Below are positions 44,888-53,301 of a stretch of 64,000 bases of DNA, one piece after another. This DNA comes from Terriglobus sp. TAA 43 (GTDB lineage Bacteria; Acidobacteriota; Terriglobia; Terriglobales; Acidobacteriaceae), in assembly GCF_000800015.1 (NCBI RefSeq), contig NZ_JUGR01000001.1, positions 930,001 to 994,000 on the forward strand. The letters run 5' to 3'. How positions within the stretch are numbered: the first letter of the stretch is position 1; the number at the start of each line of letters is the position of its first letter. The translations under genes and the position numbers were made by a program. The notes under the pieces are model-generated. The model saw only the letters and a program-made list of their open reading frames with translations, had not been told where the DNA came from and did not search any database.

Positions 44888-46290
44888 TTTTGGAGTCGAC
44901 CTCGCCCGGCGCGCTCACAAGCATACGCGCAATCGCAATGTACTCCGCTGTTGTTGCGGGTGCACTCGCTACAATCCTGTGGAAGTCCGAGTTCGGGATT
45001 TATCTGCTTTCGGTGCTGCTGCCGTTGCAGACGACGCGTTATCACCTGCACGCGTTCCCTCTCGGATCGAACATCGTAGACATCTTAATCATCTGCACTT
45101 TGCTTGGCAGTGTCCTTCGTCCGCAAGCGCCCTTGATAAAACGAACTTCTGTTCTCGCCTTCCTTGGATTGATGTGCGGGTTCTACTATCTATCCTTATG
45201 GCGCGGCGCCTTCTATTTGGGCGGAGGATTCCCCATCTGGTTTAACGACGTGCGTCTTGTGGATTACAAGAACTTCATCGTAATGCCGATGCTCGTAGTC
45301 GCTGTCACCAGAACCATCCGCACACGCAAGCAAATCGCCATCATCATTGCACTCTGCTGCGTAACAGCACTCGCCGTAGATTTCAGTTATCTGAAGGGCG
45401 CAGCCGGACGTGACTTTTCGCACTACGCCGAAGAGACGCGCGATGCCGGTCCCCTAGGATATGCAGGTGAGAACGGACTAGCCTCATATCTCGTAGAGGC
45501 AACGGCGTTTCTGCTACCGCTGCTCGCGCTCAAAGGCAAGACACTGGTACGCGCTGGCATTATCCTCGTGGTCGCCGCAAATACTACCTGCATTCTGTTC
45601 TCTTACTCGCGCGAAGCCTACCTCGCTTTGGCGTTAGTCCTCTGTTTCCTGGCAGTCGTCAAGATTCGATGGCTTTTCATACCGATTCTTCTGCTCGTTG
45701 TCTCCTGGCAAGCCATCCTGCCGCTCGCAGTGCAGGAGCGCATTGCCATGACCTATACCAAGCCAGACGCGGGACAAGACGCAGCATTGGACGCATCCGC
45801 ACAGGAGCGCGTAATGCTCTGGACAGACGCGATCAATATGTTCAAGGCCAATCCAGTTGTAGGCACCGGGTTCCTGACCTACGCATTGATGGGCCGCGTC
45901 GGCTCTTATAAAGACACGCATAACTTCTATCTCAAAATGCTGGTAGAAACGGGACTGGCCGGGCTCCTGCTCTTCCTCGTGCAGCTGCTCCTGTTCGCTC
46001 GGACCGGGCTGCAACTATTCAGCCGCGCAAGAGATTCCTTTCTCTCGTTGGTGGGCCTAGGCTTTGCATGCCTGATATTGACGGCTGCCATCGTCAATTT
46101 CTTTGGCGACCGGTGGATGTTCATTCAGGTTGATTCCAACCTTTGGATCCTTCTCGGGTGCACACTGTGTGGCATTTCAATTGCTAGTGTGAAGGCGCCG
46201 GTAGTCACGGAACAAGTGAAGCAAAAGGCGAAGAAGCGCCATTCCTGGCATACGCCAAATCCGCCACTGGTCCATGGAGATGCAGTATGA
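44884..46290 (+). CDS. O-antigen polymerase/ligase family (Wzy/WaaL)
   Basis: A 468-residue polytopic membrane protein. The Wzy_C-type segment is visible in the second half: a periplasmic loop ending ERVMLWTDAINMFKANPVVGTGFLTY followed by DTHNFYLKMLVETGLAGLLLF, the classical H-containing motif of ligases/polymerases. With Wzx upstream it most likely polymerises the repeat unit. ATGA overlap at both ends. Confidence 0.92.
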   Translation: MILESTSPGALTSIRAIAMYSAVVAGALATILWKSEFGIYLLSVLLPLQTTRYHLHAFPLGSNIVDILIICTLLGSVLRPQAPLIKRTSVLAFLGLMCGFYYLSLWRGAFYLGGGFPIWFNDVRLVDYKNFIVMPMLVVAVTRTIRTRKQIAIIIALCCVTALAVDFSYLKGAAGRDFSHYAEETRDAGPLGYAGENGLASYLVEATAFLLPLLALKGKTLVRAGIILVVAANTTCILFSYSREAYLALALVLCFLAVVKIRWLFIPILLLVVSWQAILPLAVQERIAMTYTKPDAGQDAALDASAQERVMLWTDAINMFKANPVVGTGFLTYALMGRVGSYKDTHNFYLKMLVETGLAGLLLFLVQLLLFARTGLQLFSRARDSFLSLVGLGFACLILTAAIVNFFGDRWMFIQVDSNLWILLGCTLCGISIASVKAPVVTEQVKQKAKKRHSWHTPNPPLVHGDAV

Positions 46291-47429
46291 AACCCGTATC
46301 CACACAATCGCGATCGGTGATGTTCATCATTGATCAGCTCACGGAACTGGGCGGTGCCGAGCGCATGATGTTCGCTCTGGCACGCTCCCTTCCCGAGCGT
46401 GGATACAAGGTCACCGTGGTCACGCTGCGGGACAATCCCAGCCCCGAAGCTTACAAACTCTTCGACGAGATCGTGGTGCTGCCCACGCGCTCCTGCCTCT
46501 CATTACAGGGCCTGAAAACCCTCGGCAAGCTGCGCGATTTGCTCCGCGAGCGCAACGTATGCCTTGTACAGACGTACTTCGAGAGCGCCGATCTCTTTGG
46601 TGCCATCGCGAGTCGCCTCGCCGGCGTAACCACCATCTGTTCCAGCCGCCGAGATATGGGAATTCTGCGGACGGCAAAGCACAACCTGCTCTATCGGCTG
46701 CTGACCCCGCTCTACAGCCATGTTTTTGCAGTTTCAGAAAAAGTGGCACGCTGGCACCGTGAACAGGACGGCATTACCGCGAAGAAGGTGTCCATCGTGC
46801 ACAACGGTGTCGCACTCGAGCGCTACGAGCTGTCTGCACACACGTCAGAGTTGCGGATTGCCCACGCATTTCCGGAAGATGCACTTCTTGTCACAACTGT
46901 TGCAAACATTAATCCATGGAAGGGCGTCGACGTCTTCATCAAGGCGGCTGCAATTGTCCATCGCCAGAATCCCAAGGCCATGTTTGCCGTTGCGGGCGAC
47001 TGGACGGATCAGGAACATCTGCAGCAGTTGCGTGACATGGTCCGCGAATCAAACCTGGATGATTGCGTCCGCTTCCTAGGCCGCGTAGAAGACATCCCCG
47101 GCTTACTTCACGACTCCCACGTATTCGCGCTGCTTTCCCGTTCGGAAGGATTTCCAAACGTCGTGATTGAAGCGATGGCGGCCCGACTTCCAGTTGTGGC
47201 GACGGATGTGGGTGGAACCTCAGAGGCGGTTGTCGACGGAGTAACAGGTTACCTGGTTCCCAACGAAGACCACCAGGCCGCCGCAGACCACATCATCGCG
47301 CTACTGAATGACCGCACACACAGGGCATACATGGGAAACACCGCCCGCGAGCTTGTAGAGAAACGATTCTCGATTCAGGCAATGGTTTCGCAACATGTGG
47401 AGGTGTACGATGCCCTTCTCGCTACTTAG
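46287..47429 (+). CDS. glycosyltransferase family 4
   Basis: A 380-residue GT-B enzyme. It begins near VMFIIDQLTELGGAERMMFALA, has VHNGVALERYE at the hinge, NINPWKGVDVFIKAA, GRVEDIPGLLHDS and the donor-site SRSEGFPNVVIEAMAARLPVV. Coupled to the polymerase gene by ATGA and overlapping the following GT2 gene by 20 bases. Confidence 0.93.
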   Translation: MKPVSTQSRSVMFIIDQLTELGGAERMMFALARSLPERGYKVTVVTLRDNPSPEAYKLFDEIVVLPTRSCLSLQGLKTLGKLRDLLRERNVCLVQTYFESADLFGAIASRLAGVTTICSSRRDMGILRTAKHNLLYRLLTPLYSHVFAVSEKVARWHREQDGITAKKVSIVHNGVALERYELSAHTSELRIAHAFPEDALLVTTVANINPWKGVDVFIKAAAIVHRQNPKAMFAVAGDWTDQEHLQQLRDMVRESNLDDCVRFLGRVEDIPGLLHDSHVFALLSRSEGFPNVVIEAMAARLPVVATDVGGTSEAVVDGVTGYLVPNEDHQAAADHIIALLNDRTHRAYMGNTARELVEKRFSIQAMVSQHVEVYDALLAT

Positions 47430-48597
47430 TGTGTCGGAAATATCGCCTTGGTCCATTGCCTTCTGGATATGTGTAACTGCCATCGGTTACGCCTACATTG
47501 GTTATCCAACGCTGCTTTGGATCGTGACACGCTTCAAGAAACACCGCGCCGTACCTCCATCCACCGCACCCACATTGACGCTCCTTATCTGCGCGCATAA
47601 CGAGGCTGCCAATATTGGAAGAAAACTTCTCCAATGCCTCGAATTGAACTATCCGAAGGACAAGCTTCAGATCCTCGTCGCTTCTGACGGATCGACAGAT
47701 GAGACCGAAGACATCGTCCGCTTCTTCGCTCCGGAAGGCGTAGAGCTCATCGTCGTGCCACAACAAGCTGGTAAGACGAATGCGCAAAACGTGGCCGTGC
47801 GAAGTGCAAGAGGAGAAATTATCGTCTTCTCTGACGCCACGACCGAGTACCACCCAGACGCATTGCAATACATAGCGGGATCACTTGCCGATCCGAATGT
47901 TGGTGCCGTTTCAGGTAGATATACCTACTTTGACCTCAACAGCTCATCCGTGGGCGAAGGTTCGCGTGCTTACGCCGGATATGACAATCGCATCCGTGAA
48001 ATGCAGTCCGCCGCAGGAAGCCTTACCGGATGCTGCGGATGCATCTATGCAGTGCGCAGAAACCTGTATACGCCACTTGAGCCCGGCATCATCAGCGACC
48101 TCGTAGAACCAATGCATGTGTTGCTGCAGGGTGCCAAGGTGAAGTTTGAGCCACGGGCCCTGGCACGCGAAGATGTGGGACACAATGCGGGCAAAGAATT
48201 TTCCATGCGCGTCCGAGTCGTTGCGCGTGCTCTGACAGGCCTTTCAAGCGTGCGACAGTTGCTCGCTCCCTGGAAGCACCCGTGGATTGCGCTACAGCTT
48301 CTCTCTCACAAACTGCTGCGATACGCCGTTCCACTCTTCTTGGTAGGCATGCTCGCATCATCATGGATGCTGCGAGCATCCATGGCCTACGGCATTCTTC
48401 TCGCGCTCCAACTTGCGTTCTACGGCACGGCCGCCTTGGCAGCAGCCATCCCCGCATTGCAAAAGAAGAAGGCATTTTCATTGCCGATGTACTTCTGCGT
48501 GATGAATGCTGCAGCCCTCTGGGGAGCTGTAAAGTTCATGCGCGGACAACGCTACGCCGTGTGGAAGCCACAACGCGAAACATCGCACGCAGGTTGA
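47410..48597 (+). CDS. membrane-bound glycosyltransferase family 2
   Basis: A 395-residue processive-type GT2. An N-terminal helix (IAFWICVTAIGYAYIGYP) precedes the GT-A domain: LTLLICAHNEAANIG, ASDGSTDETED, FSDATTEY as the metal site, and a CCGCIYAVRR acceptor loop. Three or four C-terminal helices follow (YAVPLFLVGMLASSWML onward). ATG 47410 has GGAGG seven bases upstream; ATG 47395 would put that site inside the gene. May extend a glycan at the membrane. Confidence 0.9.
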   Translation: MPFSLLSVSEISPWSIAFWICVTAIGYAYIGYPTLLWIVTRFKKHRAVPPSTAPTLTLLICAHNEAANIGRKLLQCLELNYPKDKLQILVASDGSTDETEDIVRFFAPEGVELIVVPQQAGKTNAQNVAVRSARGEIIVFSDATTEYHPDALQYIAGSLADPNVGAVSGRYTYFDLNSSSVGEGSRAYAGYDNRIREMQSAAGSLTGCCGCIYAVRRNLYTPLEPGIISDLVEPMHVLLQGAKVKFEPRALAREDVGHNAGKEFSMRVRVVARALTGLSSVRQLLAPWKHPWIALQLLSHKLLRYAVPLFLVGMLASSWMLRASMAYGILLALQLAFYGTAALAAAIPALQKKKAFSLPMYFCVMNAAALWGAVKFMRGQRYAVWKPQRETSHAG

Positions 48598-48598
48598 T

Positions 48599-49666
48599 AT
48601 GGGAATGAGCTCACGTCAAACACTGCGGCACGCTTTTCTCAAATCGCTGAGCAAATCCGGCAGTTTGAAGTCTGCGCGTAAGAAGGTAGGCGCGTCAGGA
48701 GCCACGCTCGTATTGATGTTGCATCGTGTCATGCCGGACGATGCAATGGAATCCTGTCGCTCGCCCCGCGGCATGGTCATCCGCGAGAGTGCATTCCGCA
48801 GCCTGCTCACCTATCTCAGCGAACATGCAGTCTGCGTGAAGCCTGGCGACATCGATCGACCGGAAGCATCGGACACACGTCCGCGGGTAATGATCACCTT
48901 CGATGACGGATGGTTCGACAACCTCGCCATCGCCGCTCCTCTTCTGGCCCAGTTTGGAATGTCCGCCTGCTTTTTTGCTGTGACTAACTATGCTGGCCGC
49001 ACGCAGCCTTTCTGGCCCGAAAAAGCCTTGGGATTCATTCGTGCCCTCCATGATTCGAAGAACCAAATCTCATTGCAGGACCTGTTCTCACACCTTGTCG
49101 ATGCTGACGGCACTCCTTTACCCGCCGGTCCTGTTCGAGAAGAGGAACTCCTTACCTGGTTAAAGCAGTTTGAACCTGAGACGATTCGTGCAGCCATCGA
49201 TGATGCTGAAAGAAGTCTCGCCATGAACACTCGCCAACCAGACCCTCTGGAGCGGCTTATGACCTGGGACGAGATGCGTACCTTGACACGCGCGGGTCAT
49301 ACGATCGGATCGCACACTGCAACACATGCTTTACTCACGCAGTTGACGTCCGATGAAGTCGCTTCGGAACTTACCACTTCTTCCACCGCGCTTCAGCAGC
49401 ATATGATTCCGGAACACACTGAGCGGCACTGGATTGCGTATCCAAACGGCTTCACAGATAACCGTGTCCGAGAATTAACGGCCAAATGCGGATACCACTA
49501 CGGATTTACGACAGTGTCCGGACTATGGCGCAAGGAAAATGAGCCATTGGCAATTCCCCGGGTCAACGTGTGGGACGGATCTGTCTTGTCGCCAGAAGGA
49601 ACATTCGATGAAAGCTATCTGGAATACGCGCTATTTCTACGGCCACTATTGGCGGGTTCGTTGTAG
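48599..49666 (+). CDS. polysaccharide deacetylase (NodB domain), cytosolic
   Basis: A 355-residue NodB-fold protein. TFDDGW gives D102/D103 and HTIGSHTATH the metal-binding histidines; VLMLHRV near residue 40 is the usual entry strand. An insert of about 80 residues (KALGFIRALHD to EPETIRAAIDD) separates motifs 1 and 2. The basic N-terminus has no signal peptide. Second cytosolic deacetylase of the locus; it overlaps the beta-helix gene by 59 bases. Confidence 0.88.
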   Translation: MGMSSRQTLRHAFLKSLSKSGSLKSARKKVGASGATLVLMLHRVMPDDAMESCRSPRGMVIRESAFRSLLTYLSEHAVCVKPGDIDRPEASDTRPRVMITFDDGWFDNLAIAAPLLAQFGMSACFFAVTNYAGRTQPFWPEKALGFIRALHDSKNQISLQDLFSHLVDADGTPLPAGPVREEELLTWLKQFEPETIRAAIDDAERSLAMNTRQPDPLERLMTWDEMRTLTRAGHTIGSHTATHALLTQLTSDEVASELTTSSTALQQHMIPEHTERHWIAYPNGFTDNRVRELTAKCGYHYGFTTVSGLWRKENEPLAIPRVNVWDGSVLSPEGTFDESYLEYALFLRPLLAGSL

Positions 49667-51224
49667 AGCACTGGCTCTTTTATTGCCACTTCTCTGCTTC
49701 GCCACAACACGAGCAGGCGCAGAGCAGGTGCCGCCGCACATCTCCTATAGCGACCTGACCAGCGCGCCCGCCACAGGCGGCGAGTCAGATCAAGGCGCAT
49801 TCATCACGCTCTATGGAAGCGGCTTCGGCGACAAGCGCGGAGCAGGCTACATCACCATTGGTGGAGAGCGCGCATTCGCTTATCCCATCTGGTCTGAGCG
49901 CACGCTCACCTTCCAATTGTCGAGCCGCTCTCAGTCCGGCCCCGTCGTTGTTCACACAGACAGGGGCGCATCGAACGAACTTCACATTTCGGTCCGAGCA
50001 GGACACATCCATTTCTATCCAGAAAGAAAGGGTGAAACACTTCGGTCTGCAGTCGACAAGCTCCATGCGGGAGACATTCTTTATCTCCGCGATGGCGTCT
50101 CCGTAAATGCACTTGATCGTTACGAATCGTCATGGAACATCATGAGCAGTGGCCGCAAAGACAGCCCCATTGCGATCGTTGCTTACCCTGGTGCCAACGT
50201 AACAATCGGTTCAGTCGATGGCCCACACATCGCAGCCAGAACTCCGAATGTCGAGAGAACCTCTGATCACTGGGTAATCGCAGGTTTACATTTCGTTGGC
50301 AACCAAGAGGCGATGGACATTACCGACTCCAAGGACTGGCGGGTTGTGGGTAACGACTTCACCTGCCCGCGTGGATTCGGCCCAACAGGCTGCGTCGAAA
50401 TGTCGCAGGTCTCTGACGTTGCATTTCTAGGGAACAATGTCCATGACGTAGGCTTGCCAAGAACAACGAAGGTGTATCACGGCGTCTATTTCAGCACTGA
50501 CAGCAATCACATCGACGTCGGATGGAACACAATCGCAAACGTGCGCGGATGCCGCGGCCTGCAATTTCATTCCACACCGACCGATCCCGGCACCGGACTT
50601 AATCAGTACGACATACACATTCATGACAACGTGATTCACGACACCGCTTGCGACGGCATCAACCTCGCAACGATCAATCCCTCTGCCGGCCCCGTTGAGG
50701 TATTCAACAATCTTCTCTACAACACCGGCCAGGGTCCTGATCCTCAGGATGGCAGCGCAAACTACGCTTGCATTTATATACAAGGTGGCTCGAACGCCGG
50801 CCCCACAAGCAGTGGAGTTGTCGATGTCTACAACAACACCATGTTTCGTTGCGGAGGAAGACGCAACACAGATTCCGGCGCCATCGCTTTAGCCGGCGGA
50901 TCGACGAGACAGGCTATCAGGCTACGAAATAACATCATCGTTCTCGACGGCAGTGTCCCGCTTTTCTCTCCCAACAGCAGACCAGTGCCGTTTCAAGCAC
51001 AAGCAAATCTGGTCTGGTGGCTGCAGCCAGGAAAGGATGCACGATCGCATCTTCCGGAAGGTTTTCAGCTTGTGAATCCTATGCTGCGCAATCCCGCCAG
51101 CGGAGATTTTCGTCTCTCAGACGCTAGCCCGGCGCTGCATCGAGGCGTCCCCACTGCATTGAACTGGACATTGGATGGACGTGCGCGAACTTCCAAAATC
51201 CCCGATAGCATCGGAGCCTTTTAA
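49608..51224 (+). CDS. secreted IPT/TIG plus right-handed beta-helix protein
   Basis: A 538-residue exported protein. Signal peptide about 1-38 (ALALLLPLLCFATTRAGA); an IPT/TIG-like domain (HISYSDLTSAPATGG, ITLYGSGFGDKRG) to about 125; then a parallel beta-helix with repeated NN/GN turns (VVGNDFTCPRG, FLGNNVHDVG, DVGWNTIANVRG, DIHIHDNVIHDTACDGINLA). ATG 49608 is chosen because AGAAGGA precedes it. It is a shorter paralog of the C-terminal third of the protein at 53302. It may bind, cleave or epimerise the polymer; no catalytic residues can be named. Confidence 0.85.
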   Translation: MKAIWNTRYFYGHYWRVRCRALALLLPLLCFATTRAGAEQVPPHISYSDLTSAPATGGESDQGAFITLYGSGFGDKRGAGYITIGGERAFAYPIWSERTLTFQLSSRSQSGPVVVHTDRGASNELHISVRAGHIHFYPERKGETLRSAVDKLHAGDILYLRDGVSVNALDRYESSWNIMSSGRKDSPIAIVAYPGANVTIGSVDGPHIAARTPNVERTSDHWVIAGLHFVGNQEAMDITDSKDWRVVGNDFTCPRGFGPTGCVEMSQVSDVAFLGNNVHDVGLPRTTKVYHGVYFSTDSNHIDVGWNTIANVRGCRGLQFHSTPTDPGTGLNQYDIHIHDNVIHDTACDGINLATINPSAGPVEVFNNLLYNTGQGPDPQDGSANYACIYIQGGSNAGPTSSGVVDVYNNTMFRCGGRRNTDSGAIALAGGSTRQAIRLRNNIIVLDGSVPLFSPNSRPVPFQAQANLVWWLQPGKDARSHLPEGFQLVNPMLRNPASGDFRLSDASPALHRGVPTALNWTLDGRARTSKIPDSIGAF

Positions 51225-52480
51225 GAGGCTACCTGCGACCTATCGCTCTGCTGCAGGAGCTGCAGCAGTATCTTCTCGAAGCCGGCGCGTCCCTTTTCAA
51301 CATCGAAACGCGACGCCCATTCCAGTCCATGCACGTGGAATCGGTTTCGCAATTCGTCGTCAGACATTAGAAGCGCAATCGCGTCTGCAATTTGAGAGAC
51401 CGATTCACCATCGACAAGCAGTCCATTGCGACCATGATCGATCGCATCACCTGTGCCTCCAGCTACGCCACCAATAACAGGCAGGCCACAAGCCGCAGCT
51501 TCAAGAAAGACCACCCCAAAGCCTTCCGTATCTCCGTTCAGATTGCGATTGGGTTGCAGGAAAACGTCAGCGGCTTCATAGCATCCCGGCAGATCTTCGT
51601 CAGAGACGAAACCTAGAAACTCCACCACATCTTCAAGCTGCAGCTCGCTGATCAGACGTTGAAGTGCTCCCAACTCCGATCCCTTACCCGCAATCACATA
51701 GCGCCAATCACTTTGCAAATCGCCGCTCTGTTTTAACCGAGCAAGCGCTCGCAAGGCCTGATCAATTCCCTTTCTGGGTTCAAGCCTCGCTACCGTCAGC
51801 AACACCTTCTTGTCGTTCCATCCATAACGGCTGCGAATTTCTTCTCGCCGTCCGGATACATAGAAACGATCATGGTCGATAAAGTTCGGCAATACAGTCA
51901 CGCGATCGGAGATACGCGCAATCAGGTCTGCCGTGTAGCGACTCACAGCGATATTCATATCGGCATCGCGCAAACTACGCCTTTGATAGGCACGCATGAT
52001 CGGTTGCAGAAACGCAGGAGCCACCTGCATTGTGAGTTCTTCACCATGAACATAGTTCACCAGAAGTGAACGGGACGGATTTGCCGGCATCAGCCAACCG
52101 GCAGAGTAAGTACCTCCGCAGACGATGACGGACGGTGAGTACTTTCTGCAGAGCGCCTTCCACTGCCTTCTGCCTCGCACAAAAAACCGTGCCAGCGACG
52201 GTAGCAACAGACATGCCTTCGCAAGAGGCGAACGCGCGTTCTGCGGCAGATGAAACTCAAACGCATCCATCCGCTCCACCGAAAAGCCGAGGGTCTCCAC
52301 AGCCATGCCATCCCAGGCGTGTGCCGTCTCAGGATCCACCTTCCAGTTGTCTGCAACCACGACAATGCGGAAGCCCTTGAACTGTCGCAGCAACCCCAGG
52401 TAAATCTGAACCACGCCGCCGTGATACCCCGGAGCAAAGTATGGCGCGACAAAGAGCAGGAGCGGACGTTCGTCAGGCAT
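51221..52480 (-). CDS. glycosyltransferase family 4
   Basis: A 419-residue GT-B enzyme: LLLFVAPYFAPGYHGGVVQIY at the N-terminus, YVHGEELTMQV, VLPNFIDHDRF at the hinge, LTVARLEPRKGIDQALRAL and the donor motif EGFGVVFLEAAACGLPVIGG. Second gene of a short minus-strand operon, overlapping the acetyltransferase gene by eight bases and the beta-helix gene tail-to-tail by four. Confidence 0.93.
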   Translation of the reverse strand: MPDERPLLLFVAPYFAPGYHGGVVQIYLGLLRQFKGFRIVVVADNWKVDPETAHAWDGMAVETLGFSVERMDAFEFHLPQNARSPLAKACLLLPSLARFFVRGRRQWKALCRKYSPSVIVCGGTYSAGWLMPANPSRSLLVNYVHGEELTMQVAPAFLQPIMRAYQRRSLRDADMNIAVSRYTADLIARISDRVTVLPNFIDHDRFYVSGRREEIRSRYGWNDKKVLLTVARLEPRKGIDQALRALARLKQSGDLQSDWRYVIAGKGSELGALQRLISELQLEDVVEFLGFVSDEDLPGCYEAADVFLQPNRNLNGDTEGFGVVFLEAAACGLPVIGGVAGGTGDAIDHGRNGLLVDGESVSQIADAIALLMSDDELRNRFHVHGLEWASRFDVEKGRAGFEKILLQLLQQSDRSQVAS

Positions 52481-53042
52481 CGATCAGGCACTCTTCCTTA
52501 ATTTGTGCGTCGGATGGCGGACGTCGCTTCACGATCTCGGCGGGCACCCCCATGACCGTGGCTCCCGCGGGAACGTCACGGGTCACAAGCGAATTGGCAG
52601 CGATCCGTGCGCCGTCACCGATCACGATAGGACCGATGAGTACAGCGCCCGTTCCCACGTATACGTTATTTCCCAGCCGCGGCACCCCACGCGAGCCGAC
52701 GCCTCGGGTACCCAGGGTCACGTGGTGCGCCAGATCGCAGTTGCTACCAATCACGACATCCGGGTGGAGAGTAATACCTCCACAATGCGCTATCAGCAAC
52801 CCCGGCCCAATCTGTGCCTGTACATTCAGGCGCATCTGTAGGAACGCCTCAATGAAGCTTGAGCCGAGTACGTGAATCACCTTCAGTGGCAACCAAAGGA
52901 CCCGGGCCTTTCGAGGCGCATAAATCCATCTCCCTAGTCGATACCAGAGAAGGCACCATACCGCCGGATTGAGAGCCATTCGGCGTCCGGATTCGCCAGA
53001 AGCTTTATACCTGGCGCAATCTGTCTGAAAATCTGAGATCAA
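52473..53042 (-). CDS. serine acetyltransferase-like hexapeptide protein
   Basis: A 189-residue LbetaH acetyltransferase of the CysE-like group seen in EPS clusters: IGPGLLIAHCGGITLHPDVVIGSN (His in the active-site region), HHVTLGTRG, GTGAVLIGPIVIGDGARIAANSLVTRDVPAGATVMGVPA. The start is TTG 53042, preceded by GGGGGA at a good distance; no ATG is available near the homology start. Likely O-acetylates a polysaccharide sugar rather than serine. A candidate sigma-54 promoter lies 12 bases further upstream. Confidence 0.85.
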   Translation of the reverse strand: MISDFQTDCARYKASGESGRRMALNPAVWCLLWYRLGRWIYAPRKARVLWLPLKVIHVLGSSFIEAFLQMRLNVQAQIGPGLLIAHCGGITLHPDVVIGSNCDLAHHVTLGTRGVGSRGVPRLGNNVYVGTGAVLIGPIVIGDGARIAANSLVTRDVPAGATVMGVPAEIVKRRPPSDAQIKEECLIDA

Positions 53043-53064
53043 ATATGTCCCCCAACCAACTCAT

Positions 53065-53081
53065 TGCACGTAGGCCGCCAT
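53065..53081 (-). promoter_or_regulatory. candidate sigma-54 promoter, minus-strand operon
   Basis: Minus-strand sequence ATGGCGGCCTACGTGCA: TGGC and GTGCA with GG and GC 12 bases apart. Predicted start near 53054 gives a 12-base leader holding GGGGGA before the TTG start. The middle positions deviate from consensus. Confidence 0.5.
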
Positions 53082-53139
53082 CCTAAACAACCGCATCGCC
53101 AAGGAATTTTTTCCTCCCCGGATAGAAATAAATTCCTTA

Positions 53140-53162
53140 TTTCGCGTGAGTTGTACGCGAAA
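53140..53162. repeat. inverted repeat between divergent promoters
   Basis: TTTCGCGT (53140-53147) and ACGCGAAA (53155-53162) form a perfect eight-base inverted repeat with a seven-base spacer. A further TTTCGCGT half-site occurs at 53272-53279. It lies between two candidate sigma-54 promoters and may be a regulator site. Confidence 0.45.
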
Positions 53163-53188
53163 TCAACAACTTAGAGAGCCTGGAAGAA

Positions 53189-53205
53189 AAGGCTCCGAAA
53201 TTGCA
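53189..53205 (+). promoter_or_regulatory. candidate sigma-54 promoter of the giant lipoprotein gene
   Basis: AAGGCTCCGAAATTGCA has GG and GC 12 bases apart and a perfect TTGCA. Predicted start near 53216 leaves an 86-base leader before ATG 53302. Confidence 0.55.
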
Positions 53206-53215
53206 ATTTGTTGCA
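53202..53215. promoter_or_regulatory. TGCA-N6-TGCA palindromic element, site 2
   Basis: TGCAATTTGTTGCA overlaps the -12 element of the plus promoter and lies about 125 bases upstream of the minus-strand -24 box at 53079. Same layout as the elements at 32874 and 61352. Confidence 0.35.
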
Positions 53216-53301
53216 CACGATCATATCGATCCAAGATGTCCCGGTCTCGCTTTGCCGCGAGTCAAGAGTCATTTCGCGTTTGAAAAGACGGAGTCAGCAA
53301 T

